Shown piece by piece: positions 8,382 to 15,813 of a stretch of 55,933 bases of DNA. The DNA is from Deferrisomatales bacterium (lineage in GTDB: Bacteria > Desulfobacterota > Deferrisomatia > Deferrisomatales > Deferrisomataceae). The translations under genes were made by a program, and so were the position numbers. The notes beneath the pieces are model-generated. The model saw nothing but the letters and a program-made list of their open reading frames with translations. It did no database searches and had not been told where the DNA came from. The stretch is from positions 1 through 55,933 of the forward strand of contig JAJRUI010000118.1 in the NCBI GenBank assembly GCA_024277875.1. Reading direction: 5' to 3'. Position 1 is the first letter of the stretch, and each line of letters begins with the position of its first letter.

Positions 8382-9884
8382 TCAATGGACTGCGCACGCG
8401 ATGCACGGGTCGAACGAGCGGACCACCCGGGCGACCTCGAGCCCGCGGGTATCGGCTGCCACCGGCGTGCCGAGCACGGCGGCCTCCACCGGGCCCGGGT
8501 CTCCCCGGTCGCCCCGGGGCGAGAAGTTCCAGGTGCTCGGGACCAGGCACTGGTAACGTTCGATCCGCCCGTCTGCCACGGTCACCCAGTGGCCCAGGGC
8601 GCCCCGGGGTGCCTCCGTGAGGCCGTACCCCGCACCCGACGGATCGCCGTCGTAAGGGGCTACGGACGGCTGGCCCGGCTCCAGGGCGTCGAGCCACGTC
8701 TCCATGTGCCGGGCCAGGAGCAGGGTCTCCACCCCCCGGGCCAGGTGCCGGCCGGCCACGCTGTCCAGTTGCTGTTCGCCGAGACCGGTCCGGCCCAGCG
8801 CCTCGTCCACGGCCCGGGTCACATCCGGAACCCCGGCTGCCCGGGCCACCATCATCCGGGCCAGGGGACCGACCTCCACCGCCTCGCCGTCGTACCGGGG
8901 CGCCTTGATCCACGAGTACGCCCCTGCCCGCCCGGGTTCTGGCCGGGTCTCTCCCCGGGCCGGGTGGCGGGGGGTGCCCCGGGCGTACCGGGCCGCCCCG
9001 GTTTGCTCGGCGATCCGGGCCGGGTCGAACGGTTCGAACCGGCCTTCCCGGACGACCCCGGCCGGGAGCCACGCAGAGCCGTCGGCCTCCTCGAACGCGC
9101 CGTAACTCAGGAACCGCCCCACGCCCCGGCCCACGGTCGCGTATGCGCCGAACCGCGCGACCAGGGCGGCCAGGTCCGGGAGGTACGCGTTCTCCACGAA
9201 CGACCGGACCCGGACGAGTCCGGCCCGGAACGCCTCGATGTCTTCGTGCTCGACCCGGGCGGTCACCCCGCCGGGCACCAGGGACGCGGTGTGGGGCATC
9301 TTGCCGCCGAACCGGGCCGCCATCCGGTGCGCCTCGGTCCGCATCTCGAGGGCGTCCAGGTAGTGGGCCAGCGCCGCGGCGTTCCACGCTGCGTCCTTCG
9401 GGTAGTCGCCCTGGAGGCGGGGCAGGAACGGGGCGGCCGGCAGGATCCGGTTGGAGGACACCTCCTGTTCCACCCACGCCCTGAGCGCTCGCAGGTCGGC
9501 CCGCGGGCCGTCGTAGGCGAGCACTGCGGTCACGTCCACGAAGTCCAGGGCGGCGAGGTGGTAGAAGTGGAGCAGGTGGCTCTGCAGGTAGTTGGCCCCC
9601 AGCACGAGGCTCCGGAGCAGCCGGCCGTTGGGGGGCGGGGTGAGACCCTGGGCGTCCTCCACCGCGCGGCACGACGCCACCGCGTGGCTCACCGGGCACA
9701 CCCCGCAAATCCGCTGGGTGATCACCGGGGCGTCCAGCACGTCCCGGCCCTGGAGGACCGCCTCGAACCCCCGGAACATCTCCCCTGCCACCCGGGCGTC
9801 CACCACCCGGCCGCTGTCCACCTCGGTTTCCACCCGCAGGTGACCCTCTACCCGGGTGACCGGATCCACGACGATCTTGGTCAT
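8382..9884 (-). CDS. [NiFe] hydrogenase large (catalytic) subunit without C-terminal extension
   Basis: This is a 500-residue catalytic subunit. It carries the L1 motif R58-I-C60-G-V-C63 and the L2 motif D492-P-C494-I-A-C497-A-V-H500, which together bind the Ni-Fe site. The protein stops directly after the histidine of L2. In most hydrogenases a peptide of about 15 residues follows and is removed by a dedicated protease after metal insertion; here there is nothing to remove. Such ends are known in regulatory (sensory) hydrogenases and some energy-converting ones. It is exported as a passenger of the Tat-bearing small subunit. No maturation protease, cytochrome b or hyp genes are in the window. 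ATG 9884 is the first gene of the minus-strand operon. Confidence 0.93.
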   Translation of the reverse strand: MTKIVVDPVTRVEGHLRVETEVDSGRVVDARVAGEMFRGFEAVLQGRDVLDAPVITQRICGVCPVSHAVASCRAVEDAQGLTPPPNGRLLRSLVLGANYLQSHLLHFYHLAALDFVDVTAVLAYDGPRADLRALRAWVEQEVSSNRILPAAPFLPRLQGDYPKDAAWNAAALAHYLDALEMRTEAHRMAARFGGKMPHTASLVPGGVTARVEHEDIEAFRAGLVRVRSFVENAYLPDLAALVARFGAYATVGRGVGRFLSYGAFEEADGSAWLPAGVVREGRFEPFDPARIAEQTGAARYARGTPRHPARGETRPEPGRAGAYSWIKAPRYDGEAVEVGPLARMMVARAAGVPDVTRAVDEALGRTGLGEQQLDSVAGRHLARGVETLLLARHMETWLDALEPGQPSVAPYDGDPSGAGYGLTEAPRGALGHWVTVADGRIERYQCLVPSTWNFSPRGDRGDPGPVEAAVLGTPVAADTRGLEVARVVRSFDPCIACAVH

Positions 9885-9921
9885 GACAGCTTCCCCTGAG
9901 CGAGTTCGGTTCCCGGTTCTG

Positions 9922-9970
9922 TCCTGTCGGCAAAGTGCGACAGGATCTTGAGAAAAAAGTCTCTTGATCC
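9922..9970 (-). promoter_or_regulatory. Two inverted repeats upstream of the hydrogenase operon
   Basis: In the 223-base divergent region, TCCTGTCG (9922-9929) and CGACAGGA (9938-9945) form a perfect 8-base inverted repeat with an 8-base spacer, 38 bases upstream of the hydrogenase ATG. Overlapping it, GGATC-TT-GAGA (9943-9953) and TCTC-TT-GATCC (9960-9970) form a second, imperfect dyad around an A-rich loop. They could be an operator, or alternative RNA structures in the hydrogenase leader. No convincing promoter for the minus strand was found. Confidence 0.4.
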
Positions 9971-10024
9971 CCGGCGTCCTTGCTGCCGGCGGCAGGCCGC
10001 CCGTGTTGCGCGCGTGGGAGAGGG

Positions 10025-10053
10025 TTGACACGGGTGGGGGCGATTTGTATAGT
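10025..10053 (+). promoter_or_regulatory. Sigma-70 promoter of the dcw operon
   Basis: A perfect -35 (TTGACA, 10025-10030) is separated by 17 bases from the -10 TATAGT (10048-10053). It lies directly upstream of the MraZ boxes and mraZ. It is one of the clearest promoters in this GC-rich window. Confidence 0.85.
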
Positions 10054-10065
10054 CGGCCCATAAAG

Positions 10066-10089
10066 TGGGATAAGGTGGGATGAAGTGGG
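10066..10089 (+). promoter_or_regulatory. MraZ-binding boxes (three TGGG repeats)
   Basis: TGGG occurs at 10066, 10076 and 10086, a 10-base spacing that matches the known MraZ operator of regularly spaced TGGG-containing repeats. The boxes lie between the -10 and the mraZ start, so MraZ probably represses its own operon. Confidence 0.85.
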
Positions 10090-10107
10090 CCGAGCCGGGG
10101 AGCGCAG

Positions 10108-10548
10108 ATGTTCCGGGGTTGCTTCGAGCACACGATCGACGAGAAAGGACGGCTCAGCATCCCGGCCAAGTTCCGCGAGGCGCTGGACACCACGTTTGCC
10201 CCCCCCCTGTTCGTGACCCGTGACAAGGACTGCCTGGTCGCGTACCCGGCGGACGAGTGGCGGGTGTTCGAGTCCCGCCTGAACGAGATGCCCCAGTACG
10301 ACCCACGGGTGAAGGCGTTCCGGCGCCTGGTGTACGCCCCGGCACAGGAGTGCCCGGTGGACAGGGCCGGCCGGATCCTGGTGCCGCCCACGCTCCGGGC
10401 GTACGCCGGCCTGGAGCGCAGCGTGATCCTCTCGGGCATGGGACGCACGTTCGAGATCTGGTCCAAGGAGCGTTACGACGCCGAGATGGCCCAGGTGGCC
10501 GCCGACTTCGAGACCATCGCACAGGGGATGGGGGAGCTGGGACTGTGA
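10108..10548 (+). CDS. mraZ: Transcriptional regulator MraZ
   Basis: This 146-residue protein consists of two tandem AbrB-like MraZ modules. The DNA-binding motifs are DEKGRLSIPAKFR (about residues 11-23) and DRAGRILVPPTLR (about 85-97). MraZ forms a ring-shaped oligomer, binds TGGG repeats and controls the dcw cluster. Such repeats are present just upstream, so autoregulation is likely. The stop overlaps the GTG of the next gene by 3 bases. Confidence 0.95.
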   Translation: MFRGCFEHTIDEKGRLSIPAKFREALDTTFAPPLFVTRDKDCLVAYPADEWRVFESRLNEMPQYDPRVKAFRRLVYAPAQECPVDRAGRILVPPTLRAYAGLERSVILSGMGRTFEIWSKERYDAEMAQVAADFETIAQGMGELGL

Positions 10549-10877
10549 GTGCATCGACCTACGCGATCCACGGCAACGCCGTGGTCCTCGGCCTGCCCGG
10601 CGAGGTCGGCGTGGAGCAACTGCCCGGCCTGGACCGTGTGGTGGGCTCGGCCCACCGCGTGGCCGGCCGACGCGTCCTGATCGATCTGACGGCCACCCGG
10701 CACCTGCACTACCGGGTGGCCGAAATGTTCGTGGGTCACGCGGCCGACGGCCGCAGGGTCGGGGTGGTGGGCGCCGACCCGTACGTGCGCCAGATCCTGC
10801 TCCTGGCCGGCGCCCGGGATGGGGAACCCCGGGAGTACCCGAGCCTGGGAGAGGCGTTGGAGGATGCAGCCGCCTGA
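10545..10877 (+). CDS. Small STAS-like protein inside the dcw operon
   Basis: This 110-residue protein starts at GTG 10545, overlapping the mraZ stop, and its end overlaps rsmH by 14 bases, so it is translationally embedded in the operon. The pattern (YAIHGNAVVLGLPGEV near residues 6-21, RRVLIDLTATRHLHYRVAEMF at about 43-63, RRVGVVGADPYVRQILLLAG after that) resembles a STAS or SpoIIAA-type fold with alternating strands and helices. The serine normally phosphorylated in anti-anti-sigma factors is not evident in the equivalent loop. Function is unknown. mraZ and rsmH are usually adjacent, so this insertion is uncommon. The STAS call is by pattern only. Confidence 0.6.
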   Translation: MSASTYAIHGNAVVLGLPGEVGVEQLPGLDRVVGSAHRVAGRRVLIDLTATRHLHYRVAEMFVGHAADGRRVGVVGADPYVRQILLLAGARDGEPREYPSLGEALEDAAA

Positions 10878-11838
10878 CCCGGCCTACCACCTCCCGGCGC
10901 TCGGGCCCGAAGCCGTGGCGCGGTGGTTCAGCGCCCCGGACGGGGTGTACGTGGACGGGACCCTGGGCGGGTGCGGGCACGCCCGAGCGCTGCTGGCCCG
11001 GCTCGGTCCCGGCAGCCGCCTGGTGGGGCTCGACCGGGACCCGGACGCACTGGCCGCCAACCGGGACCTGGCACGGGACCCCCGGGTCCGGCTGGTCCAG
11101 GGGGATTTCGGGGACCTCCCGGCCGTCCTGGCCCGGTGCGGGCTCGGGCCGGTGGACGGGGTCCTCCTCGACCTGGGGGTCTCGTCCCACCAGCTCGACG
11201 AGGGGGCCCGGGGGTTCAGCTTCCTGCGGGACGGACCCCTGGACATGCGCATGGACCCGGGGGCTGGACCGCCGGCTTCGGCGCTGGTCAATCGGGCGCC
11301 CGTGGCCGAACTGGCCCGGGTGATCCGGGCGTACGGGGAGGAGCCCCGGGCCGGCCGGGTCGCCCGGGCGATCGACCGGGCGCGCCGCCGGAAACCGTTG
11401 GAGACCACCGGGGAACTGGCGCGGGTGGTGGAGGAGGCCCTGGGACGCCGGGGGGCGAAGCACCCGGCCACCCGCACGTTCCAGGCCCTGCGGATCGCGG
11501 TCAACCGGGAGCTGGACGCCCTGGAGCGGTTCCTGGGCGCGCTGGACCGGGTGCTGGCCCCGGGGGGACGGGTGGTGGTGATCTCGTACCACTCCCTGGA
11601 AGACCGGCTGGTGAAACGCGCGCTGCGGGAAGCACAGCCCCGGTGCCGTTGCCCGGCCCGGGCGCCCCGGTGTACCTGCGGAACGCCCGGATGGCTCCGG
11701 CCGCTGGAGCGCCGGGTGGTCCGCCCAGGTCCGGACGAGATCGAGCGCAACCCGAGGGCGCGCAGCGCCCGGCTCCGAGCGGCCGAACGGCTGCCGGATC
11801 CACCGCCCGACGGAGAACCACACGGAGGAACGCCATGA
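10864..11838 (+). CDS. rsmH: 16S rRNA (cytosine-1402-N4)-methyltransferase
   Basis: This is a 324-residue methyltransferase (formerly MraW). It shows the SAM-binding motif YVDGTLGGCGHARALL near residue 22, GVLLDLGVSSHQLDEGARGFSF near 98, the TRTFQALRIAVNREL segment near 207 and VVVISYHSLEDRLVK near 238. It modifies C1402 in the ribosomal decoding centre. I chose ATG 10864 because homology begins shortly after it; GGGAGAGG at 10849 can serve as ribosome site. It overlaps the STAS-like gene by 14 bases and the ftsL start by 4. Confidence 0.93.
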   Translation: MQPPDPAYHLPALGPEAVARWFSAPDGVYVDGTLGGCGHARALLARLGPGSRLVGLDRDPDALAANRDLARDPRVRLVQGDFGDLPAVLARCGLGPVDGVLLDLGVSSHQLDEGARGFSFLRDGPLDMRMDPGAGPPASALVNRAPVAELARVIRAYGEEPRAGRVARAIDRARRRKPLETTGELARVVEEALGRRGAKHPATRTFQALRIAVNRELDALERFLGALDRVLAPGGRVVVISYHSLEDRLVKRALREAQPRCRCPARAPRCTCGTPGWLRPLERRVVRPGPDEIERNPRARSARLRAAERLPDPPPDGEPHGGTP

Positions 11839-12161
11839 GCCCGACCCGCGCAGCCCGAGCCATCACGGCCGCGGTCGTCCCCGTATCCGTCCCGGACCTG
11901 CAGCGGTGGGCTCCCCGCGTGATCGCGGGAGCCCTGTGCCTGGCAGCTGCCCTAGGGGTGACCGCGGTGCGGCTCCAGATCACCCGGACGGGGTACGTGC
12001 TCGAGGAGTTGTCCCAGACCCGGGACGGCCTGGCCGCCGAGGTGGACCGTTTGTCGGTGGAGGTGGCCACCCTGTCGTCGGCGGGGCGGATCGAGCGTGA
12101 GGCCCTGCGCCTGGGCATGGTCCGGCCCGGCAAGGGGTCGATCTTCGTCCTGGATGAGTGA
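11835..12161 (+). CDS. ftsL: Cell division protein FtsL-like
   Basis: This 108-residue single-pass membrane protein has a membrane segment at about residues 28-46 (VIAGALCLAAALGVTAVRL) followed by a short heptad-type coiled coil (VLEELSQTRDGLAAEVDRLSVEVATL). Its size, topology and position between rsmH and ftsI identify it as FtsL, which bridges FtsB/FtsQ to FtsWI in the divisome. The ends overlap rsmH (ATGA) and ftsI (8 bases). Sequence alone is weakly conserved, so context carries most of the call. Confidence 0.8.
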   Translation: MSPTRAARAITAAVVPVSVPDLQRWAPRVIAGALCLAAALGVTAVRLQITRTGYVLEELSQTRDGLAAEVDRLSVEVATLSSAGRIEREALRLGMVRPGKGSIFVLDE

Positions 12162-14109
12162 GGCCGGGGGCGCTCCGGTCGGCCCCCGGCGCCGGCTCCT
12201 GGTCGTGGGAGCCGTCCTGCTGGGCCTGTTCGGGCTGGCCGCTGCCCGCGCCACCTATCTGCAAGTTGTCCGGGGACCGGAACTGCAGGCCCGGGCCGAG
12301 CGCCAGAGGCTGCGACTCGTCCGGCTCCACCCCGTCCGCGGTCCGATCTACGACCGGAACGGCCGGGAACTGGCCCAGACCCTGTCCGGGTCCAGCGTGT
12401 TCGTGGACCCCGACGCGGTGCTGGGCCGACCGGACGCCCTCCGGGACCTGTGCCGCGCCCTCGGCCTGGATCGGGCGTCCGTGGCGGCCCGTCTCGAGGG
12501 GCGGGGGCGCCGGTTCACCTGGCTGAAGCGGGGGGTCTCTCCCGGGGAGGCCGAGGCGGTCCGGGCCCTGGGACTGACCGGGGTGGGGGTGGTGCGGGAG
12601 CCCCAGCGGTACTACCCCAAACGGTCCCTGGCCGGGCAGGTGCTCGGGTTCGTGGGGGGGGACGGCCGGGGTCTCGGGGGGATCGAGTACCGGTTCGACG
12701 ACGTCTTGCGCGGGCAGGAACTGGAGGTGGAGGCCGAGCGGGACGCCCGGGGGCGCCTCCTGCTGGCCCGCCCGCCCGACCTGTCCCGCAGCGCCGGCCG
12801 CGGCGTGGTGCTGACCCTGGACGAGGCGATCCAGCACATCGCGGAAGAGGAGTTGGGCGAGGTTGTCCGCAAGAGCAACGCCCGGGGAGGGATGGCCGTG
12901 GTGCTCGAGCCGTCCACCGGCGACGTTCTCGCCCTGGCCCAGGTGCCTGCGTTCAACCCGAACACGTACCGTTCCAGCACCCCCGAACAGTACAAGGTGC
13001 GGGCCGTGGTCGACGTGTTCGAACCGGGCAGCACCCTGAAGGCCCTGTTTCTGGGCGTCCTCCTGGACCGGGGCCTGGCCCGCCCAGAGGACCGGGTGTT
13101 CTGCGAGAACGGCACCTGGCAGGTGTACGACCGCACGATCCACGACCACAAGCCCCATGGCTGGCTCACCGTTGCGGACGTGCTCAAGGTGTCCAGCAAC
13201 ATCGGGGTGGCCAAGCTGTCGGACCGGATCCCGCCCCGGGACCTGTACGAAGGGCTCGTGGGGTTCGGCCTGGGCCGGTTCACCGGGATCGAGCTGGGCG
13301 GGGAGTCCCGGGGGCTGTTCCCCGAGCCGGAGGCGTGGTCCAAGCTCACCCCGATCACGGTTTCCTACGGCCAGGGGGTGTCGGCCACGGCGCTCCAGGT
13401 GGCGTCGGCGTTCGCCGCGATCGCCAACGACGGGATGCGGATGCGGCCCCGGCTGGTGCGCGCGGTGGTTGACGACCAGGGACGGGAGATCCGCCGCTTC
13501 GATCCCGAGCCCGCGGGCCGGGCCGTGGCCGCGGCCACGGCCCAGACCCTGACCCGGCTGTTGGAGCGGGTCGTGGACGCCGAGGGCACCGCCCCCCTGG
13601 CCGCGGTGCCCGGGTACCGGGTGGCGGGCAAGACCGGCACCGCGTGGAAGCCCGACCCGGTGCGGGGGGGGTACCGGCGCGACCGGGTGGTGGCGAGTTT
13701 CGTGGGATCGGTCCCGTCCCGCCGGCCCCGGCTCACGATACTGGTCGCAGTGGACGAGCCCCGGCGCGGTTCCCGGTACGGCGGGATGGTCGCCGGACCC
13801 GCGTTTCGGGAGATGGCCCGGCGGATCCTCGGGTACCTGGAGGTGTCCCCCGACCTGCCCGGGGCTGCCGAACCGCCGTCCGGGGGCGTGGCCCGGCGCC
13901 CCCGGCAGGCCCGGAAGACCCTGCCGGGGACGATGCCAGACCTGAGGGGGTTGACGATGCGGCAGGTGCTGCGCAGGGTGTCCGACACCGGCGTGGAAAC
14001 CCGGGTGAGCCTCCTTGGCTCGGGGGTGGCCGAGAGCCAGGACCCGGCCCCGGGGGCCCCGTTGGCCCCTGGCCAGGTGTGTTCGGTGGTGTTTCGCCCC
14101 CTACTGTGA
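12154..14109 (+). CDS. ftsI: Septal peptidoglycan transpeptidase FtsI (PBP3) with PASTA domain
   Basis: This is a 651-residue class B penicillin-binding protein. It has a membrane anchor at about residues 14-33, a dimerisation domain, then the transpeptidase with S293-T-L-K (active serine), S347-S-N and K493-T-G. A PASTA domain follows at about 590-651 (GTMPDLRGLTMRQVLRRV), as in several deltaproteobacterial and Gram-positive homologues but not E. coli FtsI. It crosslinks septal peptidoglycan together with FtsW. ATG 12154 overlaps ftsL by 8 bases. The gene is followed by a 210-base hairpin-rich gap, the longest break in the operon. Confidence 0.93.
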   Translation: MSEAGGAPVGPRRRLLVVGAVLLGLFGLAAARATYLQVVRGPELQARAERQRLRLVRLHPVRGPIYDRNGRELAQTLSGSSVFVDPDAVLGRPDALRDLCRALGLDRASVAARLEGRGRRFTWLKRGVSPGEAEAVRALGLTGVGVVREPQRYYPKRSLAGQVLGFVGGDGRGLGGIEYRFDDVLRGQELEVEAERDARGRLLLARPPDLSRSAGRGVVLTLDEAIQHIAEEELGEVVRKSNARGGMAVVLEPSTGDVLALAQVPAFNPNTYRSSTPEQYKVRAVVDVFEPGSTLKALFLGVLLDRGLARPEDRVFCENGTWQVYDRTIHDHKPHGWLTVADVLKVSSNIGVAKLSDRIPPRDLYEGLVGFGLGRFTGIELGGESRGLFPEPEAWSKLTPITVSYGQGVSATALQVASAFAAIANDGMRMRPRLVRAVVDDQGREIRRFDPEPAGRAVAAATAQTLTRLLERVVDAEGTAPLAAVPGYRVAGKTGTAWKPDPVRGGYRRDRVVASFVGSVPSRRPRLTILVAVDEPRRGSRYGGMVAGPAFREMARRILGYLEVSPDLPGAAEPPSGGVARRPRQARKTLPGTMPDLRGLTMRQVLRRVSDTGVETRVSLLGSGVAESQDPAPGAPLAPGQVCSVVFRPLL

Positions 14110-14110
14110 T

Positions 14111-14304
14111 CCGGCAGTAGCCGGGGCTCCAACTCGCGCCCTGCAGCAGGTTGCGGAAAAAGCAACCTGCTCTACGCGCCCCACGGAAGGGGCGTCAAAT
14201 CACGAGGTTTGAAAAACCGAGTGATTTGAAAGGCCTCGACGGGGCCGCCCCCGAGAGACCGTCGCGGAAAAACCCATGGACGGGGTTTTCCCGCATCCTG
14301 GTAG
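14111..14304 (+). repeat. Array of six consecutive hairpins between ftsI and murE; includes repeat copy 2
   Basis: The gap holds six adjacent stems. (1) CCGGC 14111-14115 with 14120-14124. (2) AGCAGGTTGC 14145-14154 with 14162-14171. (3) CGCCCC 14177-14182 with 14189-14194. (4) AAATCAC 14197-14203 with GTGATTT 14221-14227, enclosing GGTTT/AAACC. (5) CTCG-GGGG 14235-14244 with CCCC-CGAG 14248-14255. (6) 14264-14275 with 14283-14294, one mismatch. The last stem and its tail, 14267-14304, match 5712-5749 at 35 of 38 positions. Stem 2 is followed by few T residues, so it is not a textbook terminator. Possible roles are attenuation, RNA processing or mRNA stability between the division and Mur genes. 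Confidence 0.7.
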
Positions 14305-14319
14305 CCCCACGGAGGGACC

Positions 14320-15813
14320 GTGCGCCTTTCGGAGATCGTGTCGCAGATTCCCGGTGCCTGCCCCCGGTCCCCGGGAGATCCCGAGGTGACCGGGGTCACG
14401 TGCGACTCGCGCAGGGTGTCTGCCGGGGACCTGTTTGTGGCGGTGCGGGGCTCTTGCGCCGACGGCCACCGGTTCGCGGGCCGGGCTGCCCGGGCCGGCG
14501 CCGCGGCATGCCTGGTGGAGCGGGAGGTGGACGCGCCCGGAGCGGTACAGGTGAGGGTCCCCGACACCGGGGTCGCCCTGGGCCTGGCCGCGTGTGCGTT
14601 CTGGGGACACCCTTCCCGCCAGCTCCGGCTGGTGGGGATCACCGGCACCAACGGCAAGACCACGGTGGCATACCTGGTGTCCCACCTCCTGTCGGCGGCC
14701 GGTACGAAGGTGGGGCGTCTGGGGACGATCTCGTACGCGTTTCCAGGAGGCGAGGAGCCGGCACCCCTGACGACCCCGGACGCGCCGGCGTTGCAGGCGG
14801 CCCTCGGCCGGATGGTGCGGGAAGGTGCACACGCCGGGGTGATGGAAGTGAGCAGCCACGCGCTCGACCGCCGCCGGGTGGAGGGGTGCCGGTTCGCGTG
14901 TGTGGTGTTCACCAACCTCACCCAGGACCACCTGGACTATCACGACACCATGGAAACCTACTACGGGGCCAAGCGTCTCTTGTTCACCCGGCACGCGCCC
15001 GGCGCGCCGGCCGTGGTGAACGCAGAAGACCCGTTCGGCAGGCGCCTGGCCGGCGAGGTGCCCGGCCCCGTGGTGACCTGGGGGGTGGCGGCTGGAGACG
15101 TGCGGCTGTCGGTCGAGGCTTCGGACCTGGACGGCCTGCGGGGAGAGGTGTGGGCCGGAGCCGAGCGCCACCCGGTGCGGGTGCCCCTGGTGGGCGCGTT
15201 CAACGCCAGCAACGCTGCGTGCGCCCTGGCCACGGCCCGGGCCCTGGGGGTGGACCTGGGCCTGGCGGCCGAAGCCCTGGCCACGGCTCCGCCGGTGCCG
15301 GGCCGACTCGAACCAGTGCCCAACGACCGGGGCCTGGCGGTGTTCGTGGACTACGCCCACACCCCCGACGCGTTGGACCGGGTCCTCGCCGCCGTGCGGG
15401 CGCTGGATGCGGGGCGGCTCGTGTGCGTGTTCGGGTGCGGCGGCGACCGGGACCGGGGCAAGCGGCCCTGGATGGCCCGGGCCGCGGCCAGATGGTGCGA
15501 CAAGCTGGTTCTCACCGCGGACAACTCCCGGTCCGAGCCCACCGCGGCGATCCTGGACGAGATCGAGGCCGGCCTCCCGGACGGGTGGGCCCGGGTGGCG
15601 TCCGCCCGGGCGCTGGCCGGTGCCGACCGGGTGTACGCCCGGCTCGAAGACCGGGCCGAGGCGATCGCGTGGGCCGTGTCCGCGGCCCGGCCCGGGGACG
15701 CGGTGGTGATCGCGGGCAAGGGGCACGAGACCACCCAGACCCTGGGAGGCCGGGTCCTGGCGTTCGACGACCGGGTCGTGGCCCGGAACGTCCTGGCAGG
15801 GGGCGGACCGTGA
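14320..15813 (+). CDS. murE: UDP-MurNAc-tripeptide synthetase MurE
   Basis: This 497-residue Mur ligase adds the third amino acid to UDP-MurNAc-L-Ala-D-Glu. It has the N-terminal UDP-binding domain, the ATP loop GTNGKTT near residue 110, the central ligase domain and a C-terminal domain with VFGCGGDRDRGKRP and DNSRSE. The mDAP-adding enzymes carry DNPR at this site; here proline is serine but asparagine and arginine remain, so meso-diaminopimelate is the expected substrate. It starts at GTG 14320 after GGAGGG. The stop overlaps the murF start (GTGA). Confidence 0.93.
   Translation: MRLSEIVSQIPGACPRSPGDPEVTGVTCDSRRVSAGDLFVAVRGSCADGHRFAGRAARAGAAACLVEREVDAPGAVQVRVPDTGVALGLAACAFWGHPSRQLRLVGITGTNGKTTVAYLVSHLLSAAGTKVGRLGTISYAFPGGEEPAPLTTPDAPALQAALGRMVREGAHAGVMEVSSHALDRRRVEGCRFACVVFTNLTQDHLDYHDTMETYYGAKRLLFTRHAPGAPAVVNAEDPFGRRLAGEVPGPVVTWGVAAGDVRLSVEASDLDGLRGEVWAGAERHPVRVPLVGAFNASNAACALATARALGVDLGLAAEALATAPPVPGRLEPVPNDRGLAVFVDYAHTPDALDRVLAAVRALDAGRLVCVFGCGGDRDRGKRPWMARAAARWCDKLVLTADNSRSEPTAAILDEIEAGLPDGWARVASARALAGADRVYARLEDRAEAIAWAVSAARPGDAVVIAGKGHETTQTLGGRVLAFDDRVVARNVLAGGGP

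Noticed and set aside
8382-8390. Hydrogenase large subunit truncated by a frameshift
   Set aside because: The protein is full length up to and including L2, a ribosome site for the small-subunit gene follows directly, and no extension-like sequence is visible in other frames of the 16-base gap.
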